64,000 nucleotides of DNA from Mariprofundus erugo (GCF_005818865.1 NZ_VBRY01000007.1:62001-126000); one strand, 5' to 3'. Counted from the stretch's first letter, positions 1 through 9,269 are shown. Notes: generated by a model from the sequence alone, not told the origin. Made by a program: numbers and translations.

Positions 1-693
1 CCCATGCTGTTGATGTCACCGCTTCTCGAGGCGTTGCATGCGCCTGCCCGCTGGTGGCAGGGGGCAACCTTATGGTTTGCCGATCGCGATCGATTGCAGT
101 CGGACTACTCCGATTTCCGCCGAAAGGTTGAGCAGCAGGCCGCCCTGATTCAGGAGGCGAACAGTCTGCGTGAAGAAAACAGGCAGTTGCGCTCTATCCT
201 TGATATCGCCGGTATGCCGGGGTATCGCTGGCATGCCGCCAAGGTGCGGGGGCGCAGCCCTGAAAGTATGAGCCAGCGGCTGGTGCTTGAGGTGGATAGC
301 GTCTCCAGGGATGATGTGATTGTTTCCAGCGAGGGGTTGGTCGGGGTCATTGACAGCACCTCGGAAGATCATGCAACGGTACGTACGATTTTTGATGCCT
401 CGCTGGCGGTGCCGGTCACGCTGCCCGATACGCCGCTGGCTGCTCTGGCCCGGGGGCAGGGCAGCAGCATTGCCATTGATTTTATTCCTTTGCAGCTGGC
501 ACCACATCCCGGTCAGGTGCTTTACACCAGCGGAGCGGGCGGTCTGTTTCCGCCCGGCATTGCTGTTGCGCGGATTACCGAGGTCAAGCCGATAGAGGGA
601 AGGCTTTTTGTTGAGGCCTCGGCAGAGCCTGTGGCTCACTGGCAGCGAGATAACTGGCTGGCTGTCGCATCCCAGCTGCATGCAACACCATGA
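1..693 (+). CDS. mreC: Rod shape-determining protein MreC (5' partial)
   Basis: MreC is a bitopic inner-membrane protein whose periplasmic beta domain scaffolds the elongasome (MreB, MreD, RodA, PBP2). The reading frame is open to the window edge and the first ATG (position 4) lies inside the expected region just after the N-terminal membrane helix, so the cytoplasmic/TM start is missing. The remaining ~230 residues show a coiled-coil stretch (about residues 28-65) followed by the two-barrel MreC core with the typical EGLVG and AGGLFPPGI turns. The stop codon overlaps the mreD start by 4 nt (ATGA), so translation is probably coupled. mreB would be expected just upstream, outside the window. 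Confidence 0.93.
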   Translation, partial: PMLLMSPLLEALHAPARWWQGATLWFADRDRLQSDYSDFRRKVEQQAALIQEANSLREENRQLRSILDIAGMPGYRWHAAKVRGRSPESMSQRLVLEVDSVSRDDVIVSSEGLVGVIDSTSEDHATVRTIFDASLAVPVTLPDTPLAALARGQGSSIAIDFIPLQLAPHPGQVLYTSGAGGLFPPGIAVARITEVKPIEGRLFVEASAEPVAHWQRDNWLAVASQLHATP

Positions 694-1097
694 TCGCTGC
701 GCCTGTGATGTTGTTTGCCCTGCTGGGGCTGAACATGAACATGGCTTTTTCCAGCTCTCTGATGCAGCCGGACTGGGCTCTTGCCCTGTTGCTGGCAAGC
801 CTGGTGGCACAGCGTCATAACTGGCTTTGGGTATTGCCGCTGGTTATGTTGCATGATGCGGTGCTCTACTGGTCGCTGGAGACGAGTTTTGTTGTCTTTG
901 CCATCATTCCATTTGCCATGATCTATTTCGACCAGCATTTGGGGCCGGGGCTGCCTCAGCGGTTGCTGCTGGTCTTGCTGGTGCTGCTGGCCATGTTTTA
1001 TGATGGCTGGTCGGCGGATTCCTGTCTGCTGACTCTCTGCCTGTGTGTACCTGTGTGGCATCTTCTGGCGAGGCGTTATGCGCAATACGCTGCTTGA
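690..1097 (+). CDS. mreD: Rod shape-determining protein MreD
   Basis: A 135-residue, very hydrophobic protein with about four to five predicted membrane segments, of the size and position expected for MreD, the integral membrane member of the MreBCD complex. Sequence conservation in MreD is low, so the call rests mainly on hydrophobicity and context: it starts within the mreC stop codon and its 3' end overlaps the PBP2 gene. It is shorter than the ~160 residues common in gammaproteobacteria. Confidence 0.85.
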   Translation: MIAAPVMLFALLGLNMNMAFSSSLMQPDWALALLLASLVAQRHNWLWVLPLVMLHDAVLYWSLETSFVVFAIIPFAMIYFDQHLGPGLPQRLLLVLLVLLAMFYDGWSADSCLLTLCLCVPVWHLLARRYAQYAA

Positions 1098-2910
1098 GAT
1101 TCGCGGCCGTTTCGATGTGCGCATGCTGGTGCTGTATGCTGCAGTGCCGGTTTTTCTTGGAGCACTGGCCATGCAGATGCTCAAGTTGCAGTGGTATGAA
1201 CATGCTCACTATGCCTTACAGGCGGAGCAGAACCGGCTGAATATTGTGCCGGTGCTGCCGGTGCGCGGCGAAATTATGGATGTGGAAGGGCGCGGGCTGG
1301 CGATCAACCGCATTGCCTACTATGTGCAGCTGATACCGGAGCGTGTCGCCAACCTTGAAGAGACACTGGCAGCATTGGCGGAAATGCTGCACTGGAGTGA
1401 CAGCAAGCTGGAGCAGTTGCGCAAGCGCATTCAGGTGACCCGGCCCGATCGCCCGGTATTGCTGGATGACAAGCTGCAGTGGGAGCAGGTATCGCCGCTG
1501 GCAGCCCGTTTGCATCATCTGCCCGGGGTGGATGTTGAGTCAGGCAGTTATCGGGAATACCCCTATGCCGGATTGACCTCCCATCTGATTGGCTATCTGT
1601 CGCTGGTGGACAAGGAGGATCTGGACGGTCGTTATTTTCCCAGTGAATTTATCGGCCGTGCCGGGGTGGAGCGCTCGTTCGAGCAGGAGCTTCATGGTTC
1701 TCCGGGCTCACAGCAGGAGGAGGTGGATGCGCTCGGGCGCAGGGTGGCCGTATTGAAGCGTTCGCCCTCTGTCATGGGGCACAAAATCAGGCTGGCGCTG
1801 GATATTGATGTGCAGAAGGCTGCAGCCGATGCCCTTGGTGACAGTACAGGCGCAGTGGTGGTCATGGATGTCCATACCGGTGCCGTGATAGCCCTGCTTA
1901 GTCAGCCGGGCTATGACACCAATCGCTTTATTACCGGGCTTGAATCCGAGCAGTGGAAGACGTGGCTGAATGATCCTGAAAAGCCGCTGTTGAATCGTGC
2001 CAGCCAGGCTGCCTACCCGCCTGCATCCACGTTTAAGCTGGTGACGGGGCTGACCGGTCTTCAGCATGGTTCACGTCTTGCCAATGGATCGACCAATTGC
2101 CCGGGCTATGTTGAGTTTGCCGATCGCAAGCTGCGCTGCTGGAAACGGAGTGGGCATGGGATGGTGTCGATGCATACCGCGATTGTTCAGTCATGCGACG
2201 TCTACTTTTATCAGCTGGGTGATCAACTTGGTATGGGGGCAATCAGCGATGCGGCGATGGAGTGGGGGCTCGGTGTGAAGACCGAAATTCAGCTCAGTCC
2301 GGAATCGCGTGGCTCTGTTCCGACCCAGAGTCCCTATATGATGTCAGCGATCAAAAACAGTGCCAGCAAACGGATGAAGTGGTTCAGAGGTGAGACCATG
2401 ATCACCGCCATCGGCCAGGGGGCGCTGACGGCAACGCCTTTGCAGATTGCCAGGCTGGCTGCTGCCATCGCCAATGGTGGCAAGGTGCTCAAGCCACAGC
2501 TGCTGGCGGATGTGCCGCCTGAGGTGTTGAATCAGGTTGATGTCTCGGAGGAACACCTGAATATCATTCGCAAGGCCATGCGCAGTGTGGTTGAAGATCC
2601 ATCCGGTACCGCCTATCGGGTACTGGGAGATGCGCCATGGGATGTGGCCGGCAAGACAGGCACCGCCCAGGTGATCAAAATGGCCCAGGATAAAAAGAAG
2701 GCACTCAGTCAGGATCTGCTGCAGCGTCAGTTTCGCGATCATGCATGGTTTATGGGGTATGCCCCCTATAAAAATCCCAAGGTTGCCATTGCGGTGTTTA
2801 TAGAACACGGAGGCCATGGCGGAGCTGCTGCGGGTCCCGTTGCGGCTGAAATCATTCGTGTCCTTGCGGCCAAGGAGCAGCGGGCCGGGGCGGATGGAGT
2901 GCAGCCATGA
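1078..2910 (+). CDS. mrdA: Penicillin-binding protein 2, elongasome transpeptidase
   Basis: 610-residue class B PBP that cross-links peptidoglycan during lateral growth together with RodA. An N-terminal membrane helix (about residues 15-35) precedes the dimerisation domain and the transpeptidase domain. The active site is visible: STFK at about 317-320 (nucleophilic Ser), SCD at 372-374 in place of SxN, and KTGT at 526-529. I chose ATG 1078, which has GGCGAGG just upstream and overlaps the mreD end by 20 nt. The upstream in-frame ATG at 1045 would extend deep into mreD. The 3' end overlaps rodA by 4 nt. Confidence 0.96.
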   Translation: MRNTLLEIRGRFDVRMLVLYAAVPVFLGALAMQMLKLQWYEHAHYALQAEQNRLNIVPVLPVRGEIMDVEGRGLAINRIAYYVQLIPERVANLEETLAALAEMLHWSDSKLEQLRKRIQVTRPDRPVLLDDKLQWEQVSPLAARLHHLPGVDVESGSYREYPYAGLTSHLIGYLSLVDKEDLDGRYFPSEFIGRAGVERSFEQELHGSPGSQQEEVDALGRRVAVLKRSPSVMGHKIRLALDIDVQKAAADALGDSTGAVVVMDVHTGAVIALLSQPGYDTNRFITGLESEQWKTWLNDPEKPLLNRASQAAYPPASTFKLVTGLTGLQHGSRLANGSTNCPGYVEFADRKLRCWKRSGHGMVSMHTAIVQSCDVYFYQLGDQLGMGAISDAAMEWGLGVKTEIQLSPESRGSVPTQSPYMMSAIKNSASKRMKWFRGETMITAIGQGALTATPLQIARLAAAIANGGKVLKPQLLADVPPEVLNQVDVSEEHLNIIRKAMRSVVEDPSGTAYRVLGDAPWDVAGKTGTAQVIKMAQDKKKALSQDLLQRQFRDHAWFMGYAPYKNPKVAIAVFIEHGGHGGAAAGPVAAEIIRVLAAKEQRAGADGVQP

Positions 2911-4013
2911 TGCGGATGCTAAAGTCGATTGACTGGATCTTGCTGGCGACGCTTTTTTGTCTGGCCATGCTTGGTATGGTCACGCTGTATGCTGCGGTGC
3001 ATCAGGGGGCACCGGGGCTGTGGCAGAAGCAGGGCATGTACTGGGGAGCGGGTATGGCCATCTTTACCATGCTCTGTTTTATGCCGCTGCGCTTGCTGGG
3101 GCTGGCTTGCTGGCCGATGTACGGCGTGGCGCTGTTTCTGCTGTTGCTGGTGCCGATCATCGGTGACATTCACATGGGGGCGCGGCGCTGGCTGAACCTC
3201 GGGGTGATGAATCTGCAGCCTTCGGAAATTATGAAGTGGGCGCTGATGTTTATGCTGGCCAGCTGGTTCGCCTCTCGTGAAGCTCGCGGATGGGTTGAAA
3301 TTGTTGTGCCGCTGTTGTTGACGGTGATGCCTGCTGCACTGATTGTGATGCAGCCCGATCTGGGCACGACGCTGGTGTTGTTGTTTGCCGCCACGGCCCT
3401 GATTATTGCTGCGGGGTTGCCCTGGCGGCTATTTGGCCTTGCCGTGGTAGCCGGAATTGCATCGCTGCCGGTGCTGTGGCATTTCATGCATGATTATCAG
3501 AAGCAGCGGGTACTGACCCTGCTTGATCCTCAGTCGGATCCGCTGGGAGCGGGATACCATGTGATTCAGTCAACGATCGCCATTGGTTCAGGTGGTCTGT
3601 TTGGCAAGGGGTTTATGCACGGGACACAGGCCCGGCTCCATTTTTTGCCTGAGCAGCATACCGACTTCATCTTTTCGGTGCTGGCCGAGGAGGGGGGCTT
3701 TATTGCGGTGGCACTGCTGCTGTTTCTCTATGGGCTGTTGATTATCCGCATTCTGTGGATCGGACATCGTGCCCATAGTCGTTTCGGATCACTGCTGTGT
3801 GTGGGGATCGCATCGATTTTTGTGCTCTATATTACGGTTAATATCGGCATGGTTTCCGGTCTGTTTCCGGTTGTGGGGTTGCCGTTGCCCTTTATCAGCT
3901 ATGGTGGATCAGCGCTGGTGAGTATGTTGGCTGCCACCGGTCTGGTGATGCGGGTGGCGATTGAGTCGAAAGGACAGATTCCGTGGCAGCGGCCGGGTAG
4001 TCCGCTGGCGTAA
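2907..4013 (+). CDS. mrdB: Rod shape-determining protein RodA (SEDS glycosyltransferase)
   Basis: 368-residue polytopic membrane protein of the SEDS family, the lipid II-polymerising partner of PBP2. It has about ten hydrophobic segments, the periplasmic loop with QPDLGT (about residue 150) and the C-terminal SEDS signature (GLFPVVGLPLPFISYGG). It starts inside the PBP2 stop codon (ATGA), the last gene of the mreCD-mrdAB unit. No strong plus-strand terminator follows: the hairpin at 4078-4102 has its U tract on the opposite strand. Confidence 0.96.
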   Translation: MMRMLKSIDWILLATLFCLAMLGMVTLYAAVHQGAPGLWQKQGMYWGAGMAIFTMLCFMPLRLLGLACWPMYGVALFLLLLVPIIGDIHMGARRWLNLGVMNLQPSEIMKWALMFMLASWFASREARGWVEIVVPLLLTVMPAALIVMQPDLGTTLVLLFAATALIIAAGLPWRLFGLAVVAGIASLPVLWHFMHDYQKQRVLTLLDPQSDPLGAGYHVIQSTIAIGSGGLFGKGFMHGTQARLHFLPEQHTDFIFSVLAEEGGFIAVALLLFLYGLLIIRILWIGHRAHSRFGSLLCVGIASIFVLYITVNIGMVSGLFPVVGLPLPFISYGGSALVSMLAATGLVMRVAIESKGQIPWQRPGSPLA

Positions 4014-4077
4014 AGGTTGTCGCCATGATCCGCCCGGGGAGTTATCTTTTTTAATATGGCTGTGTATGAATAAAAAA

Positions 4078-4102
4078 ATCCCCCGCCTTTTGAGCGGGGG
4101 AT
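4078..4102 (-). terminator. Rho-independent terminator of cspA
   Basis: Perfect 9-bp GC-rich stem (ATCCCCCGC / GCGGGGGAT) with a 7-nt loop, followed on the minus strand by seven T residues. It lies 30 nt beyond the cspA stop codon. It also separates cspA from the converging mrdB. Confidence 0.88.
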
Positions 4103-4131
4103 CCGGTTAAATTGTGTTGATGTGTTGAAGC

Positions 4132-4335
4132 TTACTGCGGGATAACGTTGCGAGCCTGAGGACCCTTCTGGCCGTCTTCGATTTCAAATTCAACCTTCTG
4201 GCCTTCCTGCAGAGACTTGAAGCCGTCTACGTGGATTGCTGAGAAGTGTACGAATACGTCGTCTCCGCCGTTGTCCTGAGCGATGAAGCCGAAGCCCTTA
4301 GTATCGTTGAACCACTTTACTGTACCTGTTGCCAT
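4132..4335 (-). CDS. cspA: Cold-shock domain protein, CspA family
   Basis: 67-residue single cold-shock domain, a nucleic-acid chaperone that melts RNA secondary structure. Both RNA-binding motifs are present: KGFGFI (RNP1) and VFVHFSAI (RNP2). The length is typical for the family. The gene is monocistronic with its own terminator. About 180 nt of AT-richer sequence lies between the ATG and the hairpin at 4517-4546, long enough to hold the extended 5' UTR characteristic of csp genes, though I cannot identify a cold-box by eye. Which paralogue (CspA, CspC, CspE) cannot be assigned. Confidence 0.95.
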   Translation of the reverse strand: MATGTVKWFNDTKGFGFIAQDNGGDDVFVHFSAIHVDGFKSLQEGQKVEFEIEDGQKGPQARNVIPQ

Positions 4336-4516
4336 TTTGAACTATACCTCAATCTTTATTCGATAAATTAAAGCATGCATGTTTATCAAACAGACTGTTC
4401 GTTGGGAAAATCGAGAAGAAACTTCCGAGCCGGCCAAACAACATCTTCAACAACCATGTTCTGCGCCGCACACTATAAAGCTGGGATTCTGAGAAGACCA
4501 GCACTATTCACGGAGT

Positions 4517-4546
4517 GTGGCAACCGGGCTCACTGCCGGTTGCCAC
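4517..4546 (-). terminator. Hairpin downstream of the OmpA-family lipoprotein gene
   Basis: An 11-bp stem GTGGCAACCGG / CCGGTTGCCAC with an 8-nt loop sits 11 nt beyond the stop codon of the minus-strand OmpA-family gene. No U tract follows on the minus strand, so it may be a 3' stabilising hairpin or a weak terminator insulating cspA from the upstream gene. Confidence 0.5.
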
Positions 4547-4556
4547 GCACGTGTGA

Positions 4557-5237
4557 TCACTGAATATTCTGATCCGGCACAATCATCATTTCTACACGGC
4601 GGTTGAGCTGCCGGCCGGCCTCGGTGTCATTGCTGTCGCGTGGCTGAGTTTCTCCGCGCCCTTCTGTGCTGATGCGGTTCGGGTCAACGCCATGATCGGC
4701 AAGTGCCCACTTGACCGACTGGGCCCGCTGCTCTGACAGGCTCTGGTTATAGGCGGCCGAGCCTCTGCTGTCGGTATGGCCGATGATGTGAATGGTCGAA
4801 CGCGGGTAGCGATTAAGAATATCGGCAACCTTGCTGAGGGTGTTGCTGAATGCAGGCTTCAGTTGCGACGAATTATTGTCAAATGAGACCTCGGAGTTCA
4901 TGGTGATCTTCAGGTTTTCATTCTGCAGGCGCTCAACCTCGATCTGATGGGCCCGCTGTTCTGCGGCCAGCTGACGGTTGAACTCGGCTTGCTGCTTGTC
5001 CATATATACGCCAACGCCGGCACCAAGGGCGCCACCGGCTGCCGCACCGATCAGGCCGCCGCGAAGCGCACCTCCGGAGTGATCCTGCTGATAGCCGATG
5101 ACAGCACCGGCAATGGCACCGACAGCGGCACCGACAGCAGCATTTTGCTTGGTGTTTTTGTTGGGATCATTCGGGTCGCTGACACAGGCGGCCAGTGCCA
5201 GGCCGGCTGTCAGACTTACAATAACGATTTTCTTCAT
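4557..5237 (-). CDS. OmpA-family lipoprotein with glycine-zipper domain
   Basis: 226 residues. A lipoprotein signal peptide ends in LALAAC (lipidated Cys18). It is followed by a Gly/Ala-rich glycine-zipper segment (about residues 32-80), a short coiled coil, and a C-terminal OmpA-like peptidoglycan-binding domain (about 110-220) with HTDSRGSAAYN, the NQSLSEQRAQSV helix and NRRVEM. The arrangement resembles E. coli YiaD. It probably anchors the outer membrane to peptidoglycan. Transcribed alone on the minus strand. Confidence 0.9.
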   Translation of the reverse strand: MKKIVIVSLTAGLALAACVSDPNDPNKNTKQNAAVGAAVGAIAGAVIGYQQDHSGGALRGGLIGAAAGGALGAGVGVYMDKQQAEFNRQLAAEQRAHQIEVERLQNENLKITMNSEVSFDNNSSQLKPAFSNTLSKVADILNRYPRSTIHIIGHTDSRGSAAYNQSLSEQRAQSVKWALADHGVDPNRISTEGRGETQPRDSNDTEAGRQLNRRVEMMIVPDQNIQ

Positions 5238-5442
5238 GATAGTTCCTCCGAGAATGAGGTGTAGGTCGCCCGTTTCGGCGTCCGACGATGCTGCGCGAAT
5301 TCAATGTGCAGTCAACCGGCCGGCAGTGATCTGTGTCACAGAATACAAAATCAGCAGGGCTGATGGGTTCATTTTTACGTTTCGTGCCCGGGTTGACTCC
5401 TGAGCTCTTCCCCGTAACGCACTCTTGCGGCATGATCCATGT

Positions 5443-6282
5443 ATGGATGAGCAATCAATACGACTGTCAGCATTTCTGGCTGTTTTGATAGTGATGGCTG
5501 TGGCTGAGGGGAAATACCCGTGCCGACCTCTTCGCTTTGGTCGCCGGCGGTGGCCTGCCAACCTTGCGATGGTGGTCCTTAACTCCATGATGATGCGGAT
5601 ACTTCCCGTCAGCAGTGCATCGGCAGTGGCGATATGGGCAAATGCCCACAGTGTGGGGCTTCTCAATCAATTCTCCCTGCCTGAGGGGCTGGAGGTTGCG
5701 CTTGCGATTGTGTTGCTGGATTTGGCAATCTACGGACAGCATGTGTTATTTCACGCGGTGCCGCTTCTTTGGCGGTTGCACCTTGTACATCACGCCGATC
5801 GCGACATTGATGTCACAACCGCACTGCGCTTTCATCCGCTGGAAATGATTCTGTCGCTGTTGATCAAGGCCGTCGTGGTGATTCTTCTGGGGGCACCGGT
5901 CCTGGCCGTGCTGTTGTTCGAGGTGATACTCAATGCAATGGCGATGTTCAATCATGCCAACCTGAGGCTTCCCCGCCGGTTGGACGGTTTGCTGCGATGG
6001 CTGTTGGTGACGCCCGATATGCACCGTGTCCATCATTCGATACTCAGGCATGAGACCAACAGTAACTATGGTTTTAACCTGAGTGTGTGGGACCGATGGT
6101 TCGGAACCTGGCGAGCGCAGCCTGAAGGTGGCCATCAGGCGATGGTGATCGGGCTGGCGCATCTGCAGCAGGCACCGACGCATACGTTGCTCTATATGTT
6201 GCGCTTGCCGTTTTCCGGAGAGATCGGTCAGTATCCGATGCTGCATCGCAAGAGTGAACAACAGGAGGGTGACGGTGGATGA
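5443..6282 (+). CDS. Fatty-acid hydroxylase/sterol desaturase superfamily membrane protein
   Basis: 279-residue integral membrane protein with the histidine-box pattern of the di-iron fatty acid hydroxylase superfamily: HVLFH, HLVHH and HRVHH, with FNHANL between boxes. About five hydrophobic segments. Members oxidise lipid-like substrates; the substrate here cannot be deduced. I chose ATG 5443; an in-frame TTG at 5425 is possible and neither has a clear ribosome-binding site. Its 3' end overlaps the start of a small [2Fe-2S] protein gene, which could supply electrons (inference). Confidence 0.83.
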   Translation: MDEQSIRLSAFLAVLIVMAVAEGKYPCRPLRFGRRRWPANLAMVVLNSMMMRILPVSSASAVAIWANAHSVGLLNQFSLPEGLEVALAIVLLDLAIYGQHVLFHAVPLLWRLHLVHHADRDIDVTTALRFHPLEMILSLLIKAVVVILLGAPVLAVLLFEVILNAMAMFNHANLRLPRRLDGLLRWLLVTPDMHRVHHSILRHETNSNYGFNLSVWDRWFGTWRAQPEGGHQAMVIGLAHLQQAPTHTLLYMLRLPFSGEIGQYPMLHRKSEQQEGDGG

Positions 6283-6478
6283 AGAGCTGGTGAATCGTTG
6301 TGAGTGTGTGAACAAAACATTCGAGCAGCTTAAGGTTTACGGCACGCTTGATGAGGCACAGGAAGCAACAGGGTGCGGCAGGGAGTGTGAAGGATGTATG
6401 CCTTATTTGCGGTTGATGTTTGCTTCAGGTGAAACCGCGTTTGATCTGGATGATCCGCGGCTGTCGTCCTATCAGTAA
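6275..6478 (+). CDS. BFD-like [2Fe-2S]-binding protein
   Basis: 67-residue protein with Cys arrangement C-x-C near the N-terminus and CGRECEGC near residues 35-45, like the [2Fe-2S] domain of bacterioferritin-associated ferredoxin (C-x-C ... C-x2-C followed by PYL). Start GTG 6275 is favoured because AGGAGG lies 6 nt upstream; it overlaps the end of the preceding hydroxylase gene by 8 nt. Function could be iron release from bacterioferritin or electron supply to the overlapping hydroxylase. The second is only a context inference. Confidence 0.82.
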   Translation: MDEELVNRCECVNKTFEQLKVYGTLDEAQEATGCGRECEGCMPYLRLMFASGETAFDLDDPRLSSYQ

Positions 6479-6481
6479 CTG

Positions 6482-7519
6482 ATGCAGCACGGTAGCTCGA
6501 CGATGATGACGGCAGCGGCTTTTGTCGTAGTCGTTGCCGGTATGCAGGCGGCGGTCTCGCTGCTGGTTCCCTTTCTGCTTGCCGCGTTTATTGCCATTAT
6601 CTGCCTGCCGCCTCTCTACTGGTTGCATGCACGTGGCATGTCATCGGCAATGGCCGTGTTGCTGATTGCCCTGACGCTGGTGCTTGTCGGTGCCCTGATC
6701 GGTATTTTTGTTGGCGCTTCGGTAGCCGACTTTTCCCATAATCTGCCGACCTATCAGGCTCGTTTGCAGTTGCAAACCGATGCGTTGCTGAACTGGCTGG
6801 CCGGTATGGGGCTGCATCTTGATTCGCAATTATTGCGGGATAACTTCAGTCCGGCTCAGGCGATGGGGATGGCAGGCAAACTGCTTGCCGGTCTTGGTAA
6901 CATGCTGGCCAATACATTTCTCATTATTCTGACGGTAATTTTTTTGTTGCTGGAGGCTTCAGCAATGCCGCATAAGTGGCGGGTGATGGGGGAGCACGCC
7001 CCGTCCGGTGAGCATTTCCGCCGTTTTGTTGCCAGCGTGAACTCCTATCTGGCCATCAAGGGCTGGGTCAGCCTTGCCACCGGTGTCATGGTTGCGATCT
7101 GGCTGTCCGTGCTGGGCGTGGATTACCCGTTGTTGTGGGGGTTGATTGCCTTTTTGTTCAACTTTGTTCCCAATATCGGTTCGATTATTGCCGCTGTTCC
7201 GGCCGTGCTACTGGCCCTGATTCAGGTGGGGCCGGGCACGGCGCTGTTTGCCGGTGCCGGTTATCTGGTGGTCAATATTGTGATGGGAAATGTGATCGAG
7301 CCCCGCTATATGGGAAGAGGTGTGGGCCTTTCGACGCTGGTTGTATTCCTGTCACTGGTGTTCTGGGGCTGGATACTGGGGCCCATCGGTATGCTGCTTT
7401 CCGTGCCGTTGACGATGATTGTCAAGCTGGCGCTGGAAACCGGTGAGGAGACCCGCTGGATCGCCGTTCTGCTTGGGCCGGATGTGGTTGCGGATGAGAA
7501 ACGGGAGGGGACGACCTGA
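6482..7519 (+). CDS. AI-2E family transporter (PerM/TqsA-type permease)
   Basis: 345-residue polytopic membrane protein with the family profile: hydrophobic N-terminal pairs, a central soluble helical region (about 80-140), and the conserved C-terminal block FLFNFVPNIGSIIAAVPAVL then GNVIEPRYMGRGVGLS. Family members export small molecules or ions (AI-2, Na+/H+); substrate unknown here. Starts 3 nt after the preceding stop, so it is probably co-transcribed with the two genes before it. No clear Shine-Dalgarno sequence; ATG 6503 is an alternative start. Confidence 0.9.
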   Translation: MQHGSSTMMTAAAFVVVVAGMQAAVSLLVPFLLAAFIAIICLPPLYWLHARGMSSAMAVLLIALTLVLVGALIGIFVGASVADFSHNLPTYQARLQLQTDALLNWLAGMGLHLDSQLLRDNFSPAQAMGMAGKLLAGLGNMLANTFLIILTVIFLLLEASAMPHKWRVMGEHAPSGEHFRRFVASVNSYLAIKGWVSLATGVMVAIWLSVLGVDYPLLWGLIAFLFNFVPNIGSIIAAVPAVLLALIQVGPGTALFAGAGYLVVNIVMGNVIEPRYMGRGVGLSTLVVFLSLVFWGWILGPIGMLLSVPLTMIVKLALETGEETRWIAVLLGPDVVADEKREGTT

Positions 7520-7578
7520 TCGCTCCGATGGTGTAGACTGAGCTCTGGCGGGTTAGATATTCAGGGGGCTGTCAGAAT

Positions 7579-8862
7579 ATGCTTCGGTTGATTTTTACCC
7601 TTGTCGTTTTTCTGCTGCTGTCGGCAGCTCAGCTTTTACCTGCATGTGCGGATGACGGTGTGTGGATCCGTGATATCCATATCACCGGTTTGCAACGGAC
7701 CAGTCCGCGCACCATCTTGCGCGAGCTTCCCTTCAGCGTTGGCGGTTTGTGGCATGCTGACAGTCAGGCTGCCGGTGAGCGTCGTCTGCGTAATCTGGGC
7801 TTATTCAGTACGGTTGTGATTTTGCCGCCGGGAGAGGATGGCTCGGTGCATGTGGTTTTGAAAGAGCGCTGGTCGCTTTTCATTTTGCCGGAGGCCTCCC
7901 GTTCGGATATTGGTAAATCGACAGCCGGTGTCACCCTGACGGAGCATAATCTTTGGGGGCTGCACCATCAGTTGCGGGTGGCTGTTCGGGAGGATACAGG
8001 TAAAAATTTTTCCGGATTGAAGGGGACGCGTGCCGATGGCAGTTATCAGTGGCGGCGGGTGGCTGATGGTCCGGTTAGTCTGGCTTTTGGCATGGGTGCC
8101 GGGCGCAGCGTTTTCGATGCATTTGATCAGGGCGTGCTGACCGGACAGTACCAGCAACAGAACAGTAGCTGGTATACCAGTGCAAGCTGGGCACTGGGAG
8201 CAGTGCCGGGGGATGGCTGGGATCTGGGGCTGGGTTTTTACAGCAGTCGCTCGACCTTCAGGCTGGTGACGGGGGCTCCGGCCACGCTTGTGCAGGACAG
8301 CCGGCGCAACAGTGTGTTGAGTACGGTGACCTATACAAATCTCGATGATCACACCACCTGGATCACCGGCACGGGCTTTCAGTATGCACTCGATGTGGCT
8401 CACCAGGGATTCGGCTCAACCGTCAATGTGTATCGGCAAACCTCATATCTCACGCATCATACCCGGCTCTATTCATCGACAGCCACGCTTGACTGGCGCA
8501 TCAGCGGCGGTGCGGCATCCGGTCAGGTGCTCAAGGACGGTTTGTTCGATATTGGCTCAAACAGCGGGCTGCGCGGTTATCTGCCGGGTGAGCTGCAGGG
8601 GCAGTACTATCTGTTCGGCAATATTGAGGGCCGGTTTCCGCTGCCGGCGGCGAGCAATGTTCAGCTGGTTGCCTTTTCGGATGTCGGTCAGATCTGGAGT
8701 AGTCATCGGCCGGCCTTTCGCCGGCCCGTGGTGGCCGGTTTCGGCGGCGGGGCCCGGCTGACCTTGCGCTGGCTGGTCAAGGGAACCTTCCGGGTGGATG
8801 CTGCCTATGGTACGGCGACCCGGCGCTGGCGCTTCTATTTCGGTACCGGTCAGGCGTTCTGA
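7579..8862 (+). CDS. Omp85/TamA-like outer membrane protein with one POTRA domain
   Basis: 427 residues: signal peptide (about 1-25, cleavage near ACADD), a single POTRA-like domain (about 28-100; IRDIHITGLQRTSPRTIL), and a beta-barrel domain of the bacterial surface antigen (D15) family ending in phenylalanine, the usual outer-membrane insertion signal. The conserved barrel features include GLRGYLPGELQG and the FSDVGQIW strand. It is far smaller than BamA (five POTRAs) or TamA (three), so it is a short Omp85 homologue of unknown cargo. Confidence 0.86.
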   Translation: MLRLIFTLVVFLLLSAAQLLPACADDGVWIRDIHITGLQRTSPRTILRELPFSVGGLWHADSQAAGERRLRNLGLFSTVVILPPGEDGSVHVVLKERWSLFILPEASRSDIGKSTAGVTLTEHNLWGLHHQLRVAVREDTGKNFSGLKGTRADGSYQWRRVADGPVSLAFGMGAGRSVFDAFDQGVLTGQYQQQNSSWYTSASWALGAVPGDGWDLGLGFYSSRSTFRLVTGAPATLVQDSRRNSVLSTVTYTNLDDHTTWITGTGFQYALDVAHQGFGSTVNVYRQTSYLTHHTRLYSSTATLDWRISGGAASGQVLKDGLFDIGSNSGLRGYLPGELQGQYYLFGNIEGRFPLPAASNVQLVAFSDVGQIWSSHRPAFRRPVVAGFGGGARLTLRWLVKGTFRVDAAYGTATRRWRFYFGTGQAF

Positions 8863-8917
8863 TGCTGTTCCTGCTGACTCGCTCCGCCGGTCATGCGGAT
8901 GGCTGCGGATGTTGCGG

Positions 8918-9217
8918 TTATGATTTCTGCGTCGCCCTTAATGATGCGAATGCTTCGCGCAGCTCGGGTTTGCGCCCGAGCCACAGACGGGCCATGAAAA
9001 AGGAGACCTGTTTGAGGTAGATCAGCGTAAGCAGCATCAGAAGGCTTGAGATGCCCATCAGCCATAGCCCGACGCTATTGCCTTTGTCGACCAGCATGGC
9101 GTAGGTGAAAAAGTAGATACAGAGTGTCAGTGTAAAGGCAACGCCAATGACGACAGCGATATTTTCCTGCTTTTTCCTGATGGTTGTTATCGCATCTGTA
9201 GTATCGTGGCTGCTCAT
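8918..9217 (-). CDS. Small membrane protein, unknown function
   Basis: 99 residues with two clear hydrophobic helices (about 20-40 and 48-68) and basic ends, so probably a two-pass inner-membrane protein. I do not recognise the family. A purine-rich GGGAG lies about 10 nt before the ATG. It converges on the barrel gene and is followed by nothing recognisable. Confidence 0.6.
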   Translation of the reverse strand: MSSHDTTDAITTIRKKQENIAVVIGVAFTLTLCIYFFTYAMLVDKGNSVGLWLMGISSLLMLLTLIYLKQVSFFMARLWLGRKPELREAFASLRATQKS

Positions 9218-9269
9218 TCCAGGGGCTCCCGCAAGTGGTTTATGGATTCAGGGCCGGTGCGTGGTGCAC

